Shown: in pieces, positions 1 to 12,530 of the stretch
How positions within the stretch are numbered: position 1 is the stretch's first letter
How the letters are laid out: every line of letters starts with the position of its first letter
Source: Cylicocyclus nassatus
Lineage: Eukaryota; Nematoda; Chromadorea; Rhabditida; Strongylidae
DNA: 64,000 bases
NCBI GenBank assembly: GCA_958299035.1
Contig: CATQJL010000112.1
Coordinates: forward strand, 83,284,636-83,348,635
Reading direction: 5' to 3'
Notes under the pieces: model-generated
Database searches by the model: none
What the model was told of the DNA's origin: nothing
Seen by the model: the letters and a program-made list of their open reading frames with translations, nothing else
Position numbers and translations under genes: made by a program

Positions 1-1781
1 GTACTGGTAATATCTAAAGCTGTTGATTTATCATCGGAATCTAGAGCTTTCAAGTAAGGCCTTTTTAAGCGAAGTAGATATTCGAGGTGAGACTTCTGTT
101 ACTGAAGTCACTGATGAATGCTGATCTCATAAACGCAATTATTATCTGCGAAACGCTTTTTAAAACAAATTCATAAGTTTGGCCATGTTAACACATCATT
201 TGGTATAAACTACAGATATGTGCTATTATGAGATGTAATGCAACTGTGATGATTTATTTCACAGAAAAACGATTGTTCAATTTCAGAGGCAGCGCTTTTG
301 CATTTTTGTTTTCGGCCCACAGCCCTTCTTTAAGAAGTATTCGCAGAAAAGGTTTGCAGTTTCGGGGTCAGCATCAGAAATATCTTGCTAAAGTCAGCAT
401 CCATTGCTGACTTTAGCAAGATATTTCTTTTTTCAAGTGGCCACTTCAACTAGTGAAGCATTCCTCGTCAATATAAAAAACGAATTCCTCTAACTTTACT
501 TCATTATTATGCGCACAAGCTTCAAGACAAACAGTTAGTCTTACGCTCATCTTGTTAGGTGTGAGTAAAAAAGTCTAGGCACTTTGAGAATTGATATGTA
601 GTCTATCAAATTTCCGTAGGTTGGCAAAACATCGCTGCTATGTCTGTGATACATTAGCTCGTTGTAATGAAAGCTCTTATGACCCCTTGGAAAACGATGG
701 GTCGACGTTAGATTTGCTACGTAAATGCATCCTTCGTCACATGTTTACTGTGAAGCTCTGCGTGATTGCAAAGTTTGTTTGTAGTTCTTGCGCAGGATGC
801 TACAAAACCTCAAACAAACCAAACAAGCTCCGTACCTTTTAAATCTGCTTTAGATGATTGACAGAAGAAAGAAAACTGAAAAAGCTGAATGTGCTAGCAA
901 CGGCCGCAAGCTCATTGACCTTCGCAGTAACGCAAAGGGCTATACGTAATAGCAATGAACTTCCAAAATTTTAAATTATTTTTCGTTAGAATTCGTAGCA
1001 GCTCTTAGAAAGTAAAGCGCGCTTTCATTGAACGCTACACTGCATACGGCAGTGAATAGTTATTCAAACATTGATACGCCACTCTTATAACGAACCTTAA
1101 CATCTCAGCTGTTAGCATTTTGTTGACGGCCCGCGATATTGTTCGCACTTCATATAATTTGAGCTAAATATTTATGTATGGTGAGGAGATGTTATTAGAC
1201 AGGCTGATTTCAATGTCGGAAAATCTTCGCGGTAATTTAGTGGCGTTATCGGAGATATTTTGAGGGACTTAGAGTGTTTTGACTAAGTCTGGAGAGTAAT
1301 TTTGTGTCTCAAAATGCATTAAAATTTACAAAATAACGGAGGGTTATTCATTTTTGCCACTAACTTGTTCAATATAGTTGAGGTGAAACGAGCGTTTCCA
1401 CTTTATCGGATATATAGAGCTTCATTCCATAAGATCTGTTAACATGTCAAGTACAGAAAATGGAAGACCTGTGAAAGTAAGGCAAGCCGAGATACTGAAA
1501 GCAGGCGAAGAAAGACGAAATCCCAAGAAGAAGGGGCTTTTGAATGTCACCGCTGGCAGCACTATCAAACGAAGAAGGAGAACTTCTATACCGACCTCTT
1601 TCTCTCATAAACGCCCGTGCCAATGCCGATGTTCATTGGAGAAGTACCATCACAAATTCTACCTGCTGAAGTGCGCTGCGCAATCCGCAAAGAGTTCACG
1701 GCTTCAGAACTAGAACACCTGTCGAGCTTTTGCCGGAGGCTAGATCTACATAAAGCTGCATCGCATGTAATGCCTTTCCAG
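1..1781. other. AT-rich stretch without a recognised gene
   Basis: No open frame here has a recognisable domain or a convincing run of splice signals. The only clear structure is the short perfect hairpin at 376-428. A basic, Lys/Arg-rich frame begins with ATG at 1,444, directly upstream of the possible exon at 1,782. It could be a 5' exon of that gene, but no donor with the right phase was found. Confidence 0.5.
376..428. repeat. Perfect short hairpin, 24-bp arms, 5-bp loop
   Basis: The arms 376-399 and 405-428 are exact reverse complements around a 5-base spacer. The right arm runs into a T-rich stretch. No longer terminal repeats or target duplication surround it, so it is not an obvious MITE. 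It may be a snap-back duplication. A small-RNA precursor is possible but the loop is unusually short. Confidence 0.85.
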
Positions 1782-1910
1782 AAGGAAGAAATTCCCGACC
1801 AGTGCTGAGTTTCAAAAGCGTTCTTTATGGAGGAGAAATGTTTTTGAACGTGGAGCATATTAAATCTTCAATTCCTTCCGGTCGTTGTCAAAAGGTTGCG
1901 CTTCGTATAG
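1782..1910 (+). CDS. Possible internal coding exon, unknown protein
   Basis: A pyrimidine-rich acceptor (TGCCTTTCCAG) precedes a 129-base segment that stays open in one frame and ends at a strong donor, ATAG|GTGAGT. The translation has ordinary protein composition, including the stretch SFKSVLYGGEMFLNVEHIK, and its length keeps a consistent intron phase: two bases, 42 codons, one base. No domain is recognised and neither flanking exon was placed with confidence. It could be a chance open segment between splice-like sites. The call rests on composition plus splice signals only. Confidence 0.3.
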
Positions 1911-3350
1911 GTGAGTACATTACTACAAGAAGTTGAACCGTGCTCAATCTTCGTGCTATATACTTGTTAAGGGTCTTATCTTGATAAATCTCTAACTTGA
2001 GGCTTTGGCTGCGACTTTGTACAGCCTTACCATCCCAGTAATCAACGCTTCAGTACTCGCATTGATGTTGCCGCCGTATATCACACGCACCTCTAACAAT
2101 AAGAAGGTACGTTAGCCAAATTTTTACTAGATATGCCATCTACATGAGCTTTCGCTACTAACTTTCGAGATACTGAAGCGGTCGATATGCAGCACGCTAT
2201 AACAGCGTTTAGAGGTGCAGCTGTTTCAAAAAAAATCCAACGTAATTCTTGGCCGGAGGCAGTAATCGTTTGCCCTCCCTTTTGTATACAACTTATGTGA
2301 TCAGCTACTTTGATCCTACTATAATAACGCGCTAAGAGTGTTTACGTGTTTTTGTGTGTCTCTCTGAATGTCTATCTGTCACGAAATTCGCAGAGCGTGT
2401 TCCAGGCAACGTCCTGAGCTCAAATTTTGCATAACACTTGCTACTGATGGAAGTCCAACATGCAAAAGCACAAGCAGATTCGTTGAGTGGGTCTCTTAGA
2501 AATTGCGCGTCAAACGGATCCACTTTGCATTTGGGCCACAAAATTGGGGCCGTAAATCCAATTTTTGCAGAGTGGTAGATACTTAAGGCAGATAATTGTG
2601 CAAGCCATGAACTTAGGCCCAAAAATAGTGATCAAAGTCCATTACTTTACAAAAACGGCCCCAAAAGTATGGTTGTGTAAATGGTCAATTTTCCAAGGTT
2701 TGAGCATCTGACGAGATTTTTGCACGAAAATGTAGCTCACGATGTCTACTGTTCTCATGGCAACTGCCAAGACCATGGGAAAATTGAAAGCTATAATAAT
2801 TTGCGTTTGTTCTCCTGCGAAAACTTTCATCCACGTGAAATGCCGATTTCACATGAAAAAGCTTTAGGAATGAGTATTTGTTTACATCTTGTTCGTGATA
2901 CTCGGCATCGCTTGATGAGTTTCAATGCCATCATTATGCTAGAATGTGTAGGGCCTAAACAGTAGAGCCAGCGCGAGCCTCTGCGAAGGAGAGTTGAAGC
3001 ACTGGTACTATATAATTCCATGCTAAAGGAGTGTACGGGCAAGAAGTCGATCTTGAAATTTTGTGCTTACATTGGCCTATTTGATATGCTGAATCCGAAA
3101 ATCCACGCTGGAGAGCGCGAGCAAGGCGGAAAGGGCTCTAATGCAGCAGAAAATTTAGCAGATGAGCGGGCTCTCAACACCTAGTGAAGCCACCTCCAAC
3201 TTCAGCAGCGATCCTCTCAGTTCCATTTCAAGTCAAACGTTTGCACTTGGCCGGTGGCGATGTTAGAGCGACTATCGAGGAGATCGCTCCAAAAGCTGGG
3301 AGCATAAATTTACAGTGGAGAAGGCCCGCCTACCTGCTCGCTCCTGCGTT
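1911..3350. other. Non-coding stretch with repeat relics
   Basis: No gene is supported. From about 3,050 to 3,350 the sequence is a diverged relative of the MITE that follows, with the same genome-specific phrases about an inner 'GCTGAATCCGAAAATCCAC' block. It is probably an older, truncated copy. Confidence 0.45.
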
Positions 3351-3806
3351 AAAGGCAGTGTCCGAGCAAAAAGTCTATTTTGAGATTTTGTGGTTACCCG
3401 GGCCTATTCGCTACGCTGAATTGGAAAATCCACATCGGAGAGCACGAAAACGGCGAAAAACGGCTCTAACACAGGAGGGAAATCAGCAGGTGGGCGGGGT
3501 CCTCCCCACTGTGAATTCACGCTCCCAGCTTTCGGACCGATCTTCTTGATTTCACTAGCCGCTCTGGCATCTCCACCGTTCAAGTGCAAACGCTTAACTT
3601 GAAATTGGAACCAAGAAGATCGCTCCGATAGCTGGGAGCGTGAATTCACAGTGGGGAGGACCCCGCCCACTTCTGTTTTCCCTCCTGTGTTAGAGTCTTT
3701 TTCCGCCGTTTTCGCGCTCTCCAATATGGATTTTCGTATTCAGCGTAGCGAATAGGCCCGGGTAAGCACAAAATCTCGAAATCCTTTTTGCCCGGACACT
3801 GCCTTT
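3351..3806. mobile_element. MITE, AAAGGCAGTG family, 456 bp
   Basis: The element begins AAAGGCAGTGTCCGAGCAAA and ends with the inverse, CGGACACTGCCTTT. Almost the whole interior folds back: the block with CCCGGGCCTATTCGCTACGC at about 3,400 recurs inverted at about 3,750, and GTGAATTCACGCTCCCAGC at about 3,510 recurs inverted at about 3,640. It encodes nothing credible. Related ends occur at 16,534, 18,572, 26,433, 27,748, 50,690 and 57,638. The flanking TTAA-like bases are suggestive, but a target duplication could not be fixed. Confidence 0.8.
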
Positions 3807-4920
3807 AAAGCCCTTTTTCGCCGTTTTCGCGCTCTCTATCGTGGGTTTCGAATCACAGCGAATAAGTTCACGTATGCACAAAATCTCAATCTTCTTGAGT
3901 GAATACTGCTTTTAAAAAAATGTTTGACTATTTGCGAATTGAGTCCCGCTCTACGCATGGCAAAATTAAGAAAGTCGAAGTATTGCTTTTGCAGTGTTTT
4001 TGCAGCAGACTATGAAAAGGTACGACGATTTCACATTTCATGTTTCGAACAAGTCTGATGCTGCCGAGATTTTTATCTTTGCCAGGCTTAAACTAGTGTT
4101 TAGACTCATATAAACCCCTACCTTGCGTTACTCCTTCATAGTATATGCCAACAAGTACTATCTGGACAAGAAGACATTGAAGAAGTGCAAAACATTGTTG
4201 TGCAGGGCTCACTAGTAATGCGAGTGTCCTCCGAAATATCCTTGGGCTCATCACCTCCAGCTAGAGTGCCTGCATATCAAATGAGAAATTGCCAGGGCTT
4301 GATTTATTCACGTTAGATGGTGGGAAAAGTCAAAGGAATCATTCGAAGAAAGTGTAAACAAAAGCGGCAGTGCATTTCCTCTGCATCATTCAAAAACCTT
4401 CAGTAAGGATGAGGTCGGAAAGGCTATTTTAACAGAAGTAAACTCGCTACTATGTCACACAACGACTTATGACAAGAAAAAAGATTGCGTTTGCATAATG
4501 GACTCTCGTATTTTTTCCTCTTATCCATTATCTTTCTTTATTTATTTTTTTTAGAAGCATACAGCTAATGGTTTTGGAATTTAACTCATCCTGTTTGTTA
4601 TCTAGTTTCTTCTAAGCTCTCTTTACATTTGAAATCTTTATCTAATACAACATGATCTAGAAATAAAAGTAGCATCTGCTTTGCTTCACATGTTTCTCGT
4701 TTAGAAACTTCCGAAGGGGAAAACAGGAGCGCGATGCGAGGTGCCTGAGAAATGAGCCGTGTCTGAATAACTAAAATCAGGCTGTGCGAAAATTTGCTTT
4801 TTGTTAATGTACCTCTAGATGTGCTGCGAATGATGTTACGAACTTCCAATTGGGGAGTGTGGTAGATGGGATGCTGTAAAAATTTTCTAGAATCATCTGC
4901 GAAGTAAATTCTTTGATATT
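3807..4920. other. Intergenic, no feature seen
   Basis: AT-rich sequence with no supported exon, RNA gene or repeat. A 108-residue open frame on the minus strand (4,924-4,598) has no signal, domain or splice context and is taken as chance. Confidence 0.4.
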
Positions 4921-5364
4921 TCACCCCACACTAATGCCCCTCTCCATGCTCTCCAAATGAGCAAAAACGGAAAAGCATCTAACAATGACTAATTCTTGCG
5001 TTATTGAATTGCCAGAGGTACGAGTAAGAAAATGTTTGAACAAACAAAAAACTCTTACGAGAGAAGGTGTTAATGATGTATAGATAGGACCATTAGTAAA
5101 AGCAATTGGAGGTGGCAGTCCAGGTGCCAAAGGAGCTTGTACGAAAGGTAGAAATGGAACGCCTACAAGATCTTATTGGCAATTATGCAGAGAACTGATC
5201 CAATTTTTTAAAAGGGACAAACCATCAACAAACGCATCGAAAGGATAAATCGCAGCTGTTGACCTGAAGTAAAAGAGAAACGATTTGAACAACTTCGGGA
5301 ATTTGTGGACGTACACCCGAGTAATGACTCCAATAAGAGCAAAGCAGATAGATGAAGTTTTCAT
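4921..5364 (-). CDS. Candidate small secreted peptide, three exons
   Basis: A minus-strand start at 5,364 opens with MKTSSICFALIGV, a plausible signal peptide. The first intron can be taken as CG|GTGTAC...TTTTACTTCAG, leading to a short exon encoding STAAIYPFDAF. A second donor, GATG|GTTTGT, pairs with an acceptor ending GTACAAG and leads to a Pro-rich exon (PLAPGLPPPIAF). A third intron, GTAAGAG...TTTGGAG, leads to the stop at 4,921-4,923. The predicted product is about 64 residues with a hydrophobic N-terminus and a Pro/Leu-rich mature part. This resembles small secreted nematode peptides in general layout, but no family is recognised. Every intron is inferred from sequence only, and the third acceptor is weak. 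Chance alignment of splice-like sites is a real alternative. Confidence 0.35.
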
Positions 5365-8300
5365 TTTGATTAGACGTGATCGTCTTAGGAGAAAATCTCA
5401 CCCTATTTATATGAACTACAGTGGTTTTCGTTTAGTTGCCTCCAAAAACAAGAAAATGAGTTCATTTGAGTGCAGCAAACCTGTATGAGAAGTGGATTTT
5501 TTGCTTGCTTAGTTCATTCATCATAAAGACTCTCATTTCGCTCGAGAAGTAAGCTTTGAAAGGGACTTTAACTAGCTGTTGAACATTAAAGGTCACAATG
5601 GCGCTACATCAGATGACTGGAAAAATTTTCAACGACGAGTGAGTCTCTCAAGGTCAAAAGAGAGGTTGAAGAAAGCGTTAAAAAATGCATAGTCTCAAAA
5701 TGGCCATTTAGGACAAGTTACTATACAAGTAAACGCGCTTGAAACATTCTTTTAGGATTTCTCAAGCTTTTCGAAGCTACTAAGCGCGCGGTAATGCATG
5801 CTTAGGCGCTTGAGTGGCACATGAGTGGTTGAAGTAAGTGTTCTGAATGCATAACGAAATGGCAATTCTTGATGTCGGAGTAACTTAAAGAAGTTAGGTA
5901 GTAACAACCAGCCCTTTCGTATTTTTATTGGTCGAAGTTTGCTTACAAATAAAAGATAAATTTTATGTGCTACGTTTTCACTCCGTTTCGTCCCTTCCCT
6001 TAGACGAAATTTGAGAGTTTATATTTTTATTTAGTTATTTTTTTATTTATTTTTTGAGTTTTTTTAGTCTTTATTTCAGAGTTTTTAAACTTCATCAATT
6101 CAAGTTCAAAACTTGAATTGGTGAAGTTTTTTCATGTGGAAAGATACTCAGCGAGGTATTGCATTCGCCCTGCGTATCGGGTACATCTTGTCGGGAGATC
6201 GATTCATGGTTTCTCAGGAAGCCATTTATATGCTACAAGATCTTCGACTACTCATTGTGTTGAGCTTTTGTAACTACAACACTAATTAACCACAAACGAC
6301 TAACTTTCTTTTTAAAAGGCTTGCTCAAGCCATACAAAGATAGCGTTGATAAAATGAACACTCTCACTTTCCAAGAAGAATACAAGTATGATTTATGAAA
6401 CCACTTAAAAGTATAGAAGGACAAACAATTGTTTCCTTTCGTTTTCACAATAGCTAGATATTAGTCCTATTTCGGAGCCTTCTGCAGAGAAATACTCTTC
6501 CAAACCATTTCCGCGTGGTAGGAGATCACTTAAACATTAGGGAAGGAAAGAATGAAGTTTCTGTTATGTTCTACCCCTTGAATTTGAAGGAAATCAAATT
6601 CTTCCTCAAAAACCGGGAGGAATTTAGAAATCTTGCATTGAAACACTTGAGTTACGTTTTTAGGGTCCCACCTCAACTTTTGGTAGGTTCTGGCAACGAA
6701 GAAATCATCATTTCAAAAACTCTTTTTCAGTGTTCCACGAGCTGTTTCCACAAAAAAATCACTTCGAGATAGAGGCACGGCAGCTTTCAGTGAGCGCACG
6801 TTGCACTCTGTCCTCAAATCTTGTCCCAATCTCAGATTTGGGTAATGTCAACTTTTGCAATCCTTGAGGAGCCCTTCAAGTTTTTTCTCAACAATTTCAT
6901 GAACGCCATCTAAATCCTACTTCATCTTATTCAATCGTGATTCCCTCAGAATAACGAATGTTAACTTACGACCATAGATGCGATAAGTAGAGCAATATCT
7001 CTGCCCCTTCATTTTTGGGCTGGCATTTAGATGACACCCTTCATCTGAACTTGGGATTAGGGTTAAGCATGACGGCAGAATAAAAAACATATAAATGGTG
7101 CACACTTTGTTTGGAACCGCCGCTGCTGCTTCTCAGCCAGTGCATGACACAACCGCACTTTTACAGCGTTCGCCGAGAAAAACGCAAGCTTGAGACTTCC
7201 TCTCTCACTCATAGTGGTTTAGATAGCGAAGTAAAGCTAAAAATGTTGGGGAATGTCTGTTTTCCTTGCATGAGCAACATTGTTAAACGAATATATATTG
7301 TCGCAGGAGAAAATTATGCAAGAGTAGGAAGTCTGGTCTGCCCAATGTTGAACGCATGTTCACTGAGAAGAATCGAATATCTTCTTTCATTGAACTGCAT
7401 GGAAAATAAGAGAGCATCCAGATTCCTCGATTCTAAAACTTTCCATTCACATGCGAAACCTCAAATAATACCTTTACATTACAAAAGTAAAGCGTAAAGT
7501 AATAAACAAAAATACCTGATAATGTAGCTAGATAAAATTCCTCATATCTCGCTTTGCAAAACAAATAGAAAAAAGAGAGAATCCAAGTCGATTTATAATT
7601 TTTTAGCTATCAAACGATATATAAAGTTTAATGTAAAGCTTTCTCGCTCTTAAAAGTTTTGCTTCGGCGACCCATCAAAGCCAAGCCATTGAGGGGGGGG
7701 GGGAGCAGGCTAATAGTAAAATCTCCACCCTATATTTAAAGAGCCACAAGTTCTTTCATCTAACAACCTATATACCTTCAGAAAGCTCACGAAACGGTGA
7801 TTCGATGTAGACCATCTCTTTTTATTAGCTCCCCTATACTCGGAGATACATGGCATTTAAGCCAAAACATGTGTTTTTATGGAGAAATTTTTATGAAAAG
7901 AATGAAAGAAGAAGCCTAATTGTCTAGCTGTGTTATAGAACAAAGCTCTCTCAGTAAACGTAGACGTTTCAATTTTTGGCTTTCATCTTCCTTTCAGAAA
8001 TGGAGCGCAAAGTGATCGCATAAACTCAGCTAATACTGCAGCTAGATAAAAAAATTTTATATCTGAATTTACAGAAGAGCTGGAAAAAAGAGACGGTCTA
8101 CGTCGACTCCACACGTTCGAAGCTTTTGGAAGACTTGTCGCCTGATGAGCCATGAATTTTTTTCAAATCAGAAAAGTTTGTGTTCGATGACCTTTCAAAA
8201 TTAAAGCATTGAGAAATTCTTCATGTTACACCTATGTACCACTCATTTTTCCTTCTTTGCACACCGCAGTTCTACACGGCATGTGAGTTTACGTCAGCAT

Positions 8301-8435
8301 TCACCTCAAGGCTCGGTTGCCCCCTTCACTTTTCTAGGTAAAAAATAGCCGAAACTCCTTTTACTTGGAGGGGACCCTGCTCCCCCTATCACATCTTTGC
8401 TTATGACCATGCTTATGCTAAAGGCACGTTTAACT
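5365..8435. other. Gene-poor AT-rich stretch
   Basis: No supported gene. It contains a short inverted repeat around 6,090-6,128 and a G-run at about 7,694-7,703. A plus-strand open frame at 7,111-7,497 lacks any domain, signal or splice evidence. Confidence 0.4.
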
Positions 8436-8482
8436 CGCAGCATTCACCCGGTTGCCAAAATACCAACCGGGTGAATGCTGCG
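8436..8482. repeat. Perfect short hairpin, 19-bp arms
   Basis: Arms 8,436-8,454 and 8,464-8,482 are exact reverse complements around a 9-base spacer. No target duplication or longer element surrounds it. It is the same class of structure as those at 376, 37,710, 46,032 and 56,611. Confidence 0.8.
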
Positions 8483-8810
8483 ATCAGTTTATCGCGCTGC
8501 CACTGAGACAAAGGTAGGTAAGGATGTATGACGAAGATAGGTGTGCAGTGGCGAAGCATTAGGCAGAAATCCGGTTGGTTGCTCATAATTAAAGGGGACA
8601 TCTAAGAGCTTACGTTCTCTGCGGTACAGAAACGCGCAAAACTGCACAATAGCGGGGTCCAAGTAGGAAAGCATTGATGAACATCTAACCGCGGCCAGAA
8701 CACTAGGAAACTTCAAAGAGGGTTTTCTCCTCGTTTTTCAGAATTCTTCTCACATAAGTCAGTAGTTTGATTGTCCTCTTTTCTTGAAACCTCGGCATGT
8801 TGTTGATTAT

Positions 8811-9039
8811 GATGTTGATGTTGTTATGCCAATACGAGGTTTGGTGAAGCCTTTTATTAGTGCGGCCTTACATTTCGACTTATCGTCGTCTTCAGAGGCC
8901 TCAGCGCCGCTTCACCAATGGCCAGTGCACCATTGGTGAAGCGGCGCTGAGGCCTGTGAAGACGACGATAAGTCGAAACGTAAGGCCGCACTAATGAAAG
9001 GCTTCACCAAACCTCGTTTGGCATAACAACATCAACATC
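8811..9039. mobile_element. Foldback MITE, about 229 bp, near-perfect palindrome
   Basis: From GATGTTGATGTTGTTATGCC at the left to its inverse ending at 9,039, the two halves are almost identical and meet near 8,925 at an AT-poor apex (CACCAATGG...CCATTGGTG). Only a few mismatches separate the arms, which suggests a young insertion or ongoing arm homogenisation. It is non-coding. The target duplication was not resolved. Confidence 0.85.
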
Positions 9040-9924
9040 TTCTCACATAGTTTTGATAGACGCGTGAGGTTTTCCTATTGATAATAACGTTTTGTTAATG
9101 CAAGGTTGAAATATTTACATTGTTTTATATGCGAGCTAAACGGAGTTTTTTATAACGGTCGCGAGTCCTGTCTCGAACGGCTCTGCCCTTGCACTGAAAT
9201 GCAGTGATTTGCGTGATTTGCGCATAGGAGCATCGCACGAACCCCTCCTTCGTTGAGAGGCATACGTCTGTATTTTTACATGGCGGTCCGTATCGAGATC
9301 GATGGCACGATTCATGCTGTGTCGAGGTGCCGTAAGCTCATTTAGGCCCCCCTCATTTATCGCAGGCTTTAAGTTCAAATAAAAAACTTTTAAAATACTA
9401 TGCATTGAGATACAAGAACGTTGTGTTTTAATCAGTAATCTGCCAAGCTTGTTTGTGAATTTTTCACATCGAGTGATCGACATTTTATCACCCATTATTC
9501 AAAAAATTTCTTTTTTAAAAATTGTGTGGAGGAATGCCCTCCGAGATGGTTACTCTTGTTTCTTGAGAAGGGAAAATCATATAACGTTCTTTTCCAAAGC
9601 CAGAACTGATAAGAAGTGCTAGAGAGCAAATAATGGAAGTTTCTAATGGATAGCTGCAGAAACTAATCCAAGACATCGTCGATGGCAAAACTTGTGTGTA
9701 AAGTTTGATCTGCTTATGTTGTTCAATGCCTGGTGCTTTTTGCATCTACAGATATCCCATACTGGGGGAAAATATCGAAATGGAGGCCCGGGTACGCGCG
9801 TGCTTTAGCTTGCGTAAATCTGTTGTATCTGAGAGTGTTCATAGCAGTTTACAGTATAAATTCAGTCAAAGAAACCTATAAAGTAAACTTATCAATTGAC
9901 AATCATTTTTCGGATGTTTGCTTC
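9040..9924. other. Intergenic, no feature seen
   Basis: Two minus-strand open frames (9,495-9,136 and 9,745-9,515) lack domains. They may include 3' non-coding sequence of the gene ending at 9,925. Nothing else is supported. Confidence 0.4.
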
Positions 9925-12530
9925 CTAGGATTTAGAACAGTCATAGAAGTCGGACATGTAGTCTCCGGCTTGAGTGATGATATCTGCCAGATATAACGTT
10001 AGATTTGCTTCGATTTCGATGCCAGTTGAAGTAAAGCCAACAGCACTGTTCTCTGACAGAGGAACGCAATAGTAGCTTTCCTGCAAAGTATCGACACATT
10101 TGTCTGTGAATGCATACGCGTTCATAAAGTTATAGCCTGTGTCGTTATAAGTATCACCGAGATATAACTTCCTTGCATCTGAAATTGAAATAATCACTAA
10201 GCAAAATATACGTAAGATCCATTTTGAACCCACTTTCATCTGTAAAGACAGGAACTGAAACACAGTTTGGCAGCGAATACTTGGCAAAATAGTAACTGAA
10301 AAAGAAACGTCATCTTCGATGGAATCAAGGACTTTTGTAATGAAAACTATTTCTTTCGCTGTTATAGAAGTTATAGTCAAACAGTTTCTTTTTGTTGAGA
10401 TGTTCGGAGGGCCGCATGCAAAAACCACCCCGTTGAGGAGGGAAGCGAGCTTCAAAGAAAGCTTCAAATCGTGAAGCTCCAATGTTTTAGATTTCGAAAG
10501 CTCTGACTATCCGCAAGTGTTTCTACTACCCTTTGGTATGATTGCATCCAATAGGAGCCGAAAGTTGTACAAGAAGCGTCAATCTTCTATGATCCGCTGA
10601 TAATCTCCAGCGGTCGTCCTTTTTCAATCATTTCCTTTCTCGGTTAATGAAAGGCTCAGAAGCTGTAGTGATTTATCTGGCTCAACAGTGCTAAGACTTT
10701 CTCACATAAACATTGAGAATATTTAGAGTTTTGTTAAACTCCACTTTAGACTTGTAGTCAATCGCAATTTCCATGACTTCGGTAAACCACTTGTTATTAT
10801 CAGAAGCATGCTCAGCACCGTTGTGCTTGTTAAATACGGCTTTCGATTTTTCCACTAAATTCGCAAAGAAAAATGGCATCGAAAGAAAGGCGGTTGCTTG
10901 GCGAGAATCATAAGGAGATGATACAAAAAGCTCGAAAATGCAGCTTGTACAGCTTCTCGTTCCTGTTCGCTAAACTTTTGCGGCTAGTTAGACCGCGCAA
11001 GATCAAAAACACTGGAGCTTCAAAATGTGGAGCTTTTTTTGAGTTCCCCCCCCCCCCTCCCTAGCCGGAAATGGATATCAATGCATGCGGTTCTTAGGCC
11101 AGCGTGCGGTACTTACCCTTAACTTAAAATGCGAAGCGGGCGAACACCGTTTCCATCCTTCAATATAAAGCGCTGTAAAACTCCCTTCGCCGGAATTGTG
11201 CATAAGGGCCTTGAACGCAGCAACTTCGCAAATCTTTGAGTTTCGGATTCGCTTGCGTGGAGTCATCCGTAACGATAGCTTCGTAAATCTTGAAAACTGA
11301 GTCCGGAAAGGTGTAACAACGAGTATTTTTTGAACCTTCTTTGACCACGGACGAATGGACGCATGCCGGAAAACGTTGAAGATTAAGAGTTTTGTGAAAT
11401 TTTAAGATGATGTTCAAAGTACAACATGCACACTCCTACGCTGGAAAACGAAATTGGCAGTTATGCGAGTTGGGATTGCAGAGGGAAGCGCCTTTGCGTG
11501 CTGAAATTATGGGGAGAGGGGGGAGGACAAACTTTACCTATAGAATCAGTTTAGATTTACATCACCGCTAAAACCCAATAAACAGATTCATCTCGTCATT
11601 TTCAAAGCTCAAAGTGCTCCTACGCAAAATTGAAGTGAAACAATAGTATATCTTGGCAAAGCAAACCACGCGCAGCAATATATTTCGAAAATTGCATAAT
11701 GCAATAACTCTCGGTGCACCAGCTTTTCATATCATTTTTCGAAGCAATGATTAGCTCAATTGCGCGCGCAGATATCTAGCGTTTATTTTGAAAAAAGGTT
11801 TTGCATTCCCGTTCACATTTCGAAAGGTCTACGTTAGCCTGTCCTTATAAAAGAGTTGCGTCTAGTAATTCCCTCTTTAGCAGGAGTAGAAGTGAAAGAA
11901 AATAGACTTACGCGTTCAGAGGAGGGTCACTATCCAGTGGAGCATCTTGTGAAAAATAAAAAGAATTGTCTTTGTCGAATTGATAGACAATGCTATAGGC
12001 AGTGTCGTTGAGCTCAGTAAGTGCCTCCATCTCAATCGCGCCGTCTTTCAGTCGCGGATTTGTTTGAAATTCAGCCGTTGAAGCAATGGATAATGAGCAC
12101 TGGGGGAATACAAGCTGGCGATCAACAAAGTACACCATGTTGATTCCACTTTGAACTTCATTACCTTCTTTGAAAATAGTGCACAGACTCTAAAGGGTAT
12201 AACTGAAAGTCACCATGTTATAACAGCAAAAAAGAAAAAACAAACCAGGCCATACTGCACATAAGTGCAATCGCGTTCCACGCAGCAAGTCTGGAGACAT
12301 TCTTCCTCATTCATCTTCATCTCATATTTCACGCTCGCAAAAAACTCTCCTTGGTAAGGGGTAAAAGTGCATGCGGACGCTGCGCAAATCTTGGAACAGC
12401 TTGAATGAACTGAATTGCCACAAAAGCGCGCGACAGCGCGCCTACCGACACATATAAATTCATAAAAGAAGTTTTGTACCTGCATGATGCTCAGGTAGAT
12501 GATTATAGCGTTGAACGTTCCTATCCACAT
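9925..12530 (-). CDS. Secreted cysteine-rich PAN/apple-like protein, multi-exon
   Basis: The first exon (12,530-12,480) encodes a 17-residue hydrophobic leader, MWIGTFNAIIIYLSIMQ. The second (12,389-12,246) carries a cysteine pattern, with NEEECLQTCCVERDCTYVQY at its core, that matches the central helix and following cysteines of PAN/apple domains. The third (12,189-11,912) adds the closing Cys (SLCTIF) and ends at a strong donor, AACGC|GTAAGT. These three exons join in frame. The last exon probably starts at 10,178 after TTTCAATTTCAG and stops at 9,925-9,927. Its phase does not match exon 3, so at least one exon between them is unplaced. An open segment at 11,417-11,160 contains FPAC and NPKLKD, echoing FPQC and NPRLKD of exon 3, and may be a duplicated exon. 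PAN domains bind protein or carbohydrate ligands outside the cell. The role here is unknown. Confidence 0.6.
10407..11070. mobile_element. Decayed copy of the 32.4-kb PIF-like element
   Basis: The left end GGGCCGCATGC and the inner block GAAAGCTTCAAATCGTGAAGCTCC are diverged versions of the element at 32,418-33,296. The right half includes a block with AAAAAGCTCGAAAATGCAGCTTGTACAG in inverted relation, as in that element. It sits inside the PAN-like gene, presumably in an intron, and ends near a C-run at 11,046-11,058. Confidence 0.55.
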
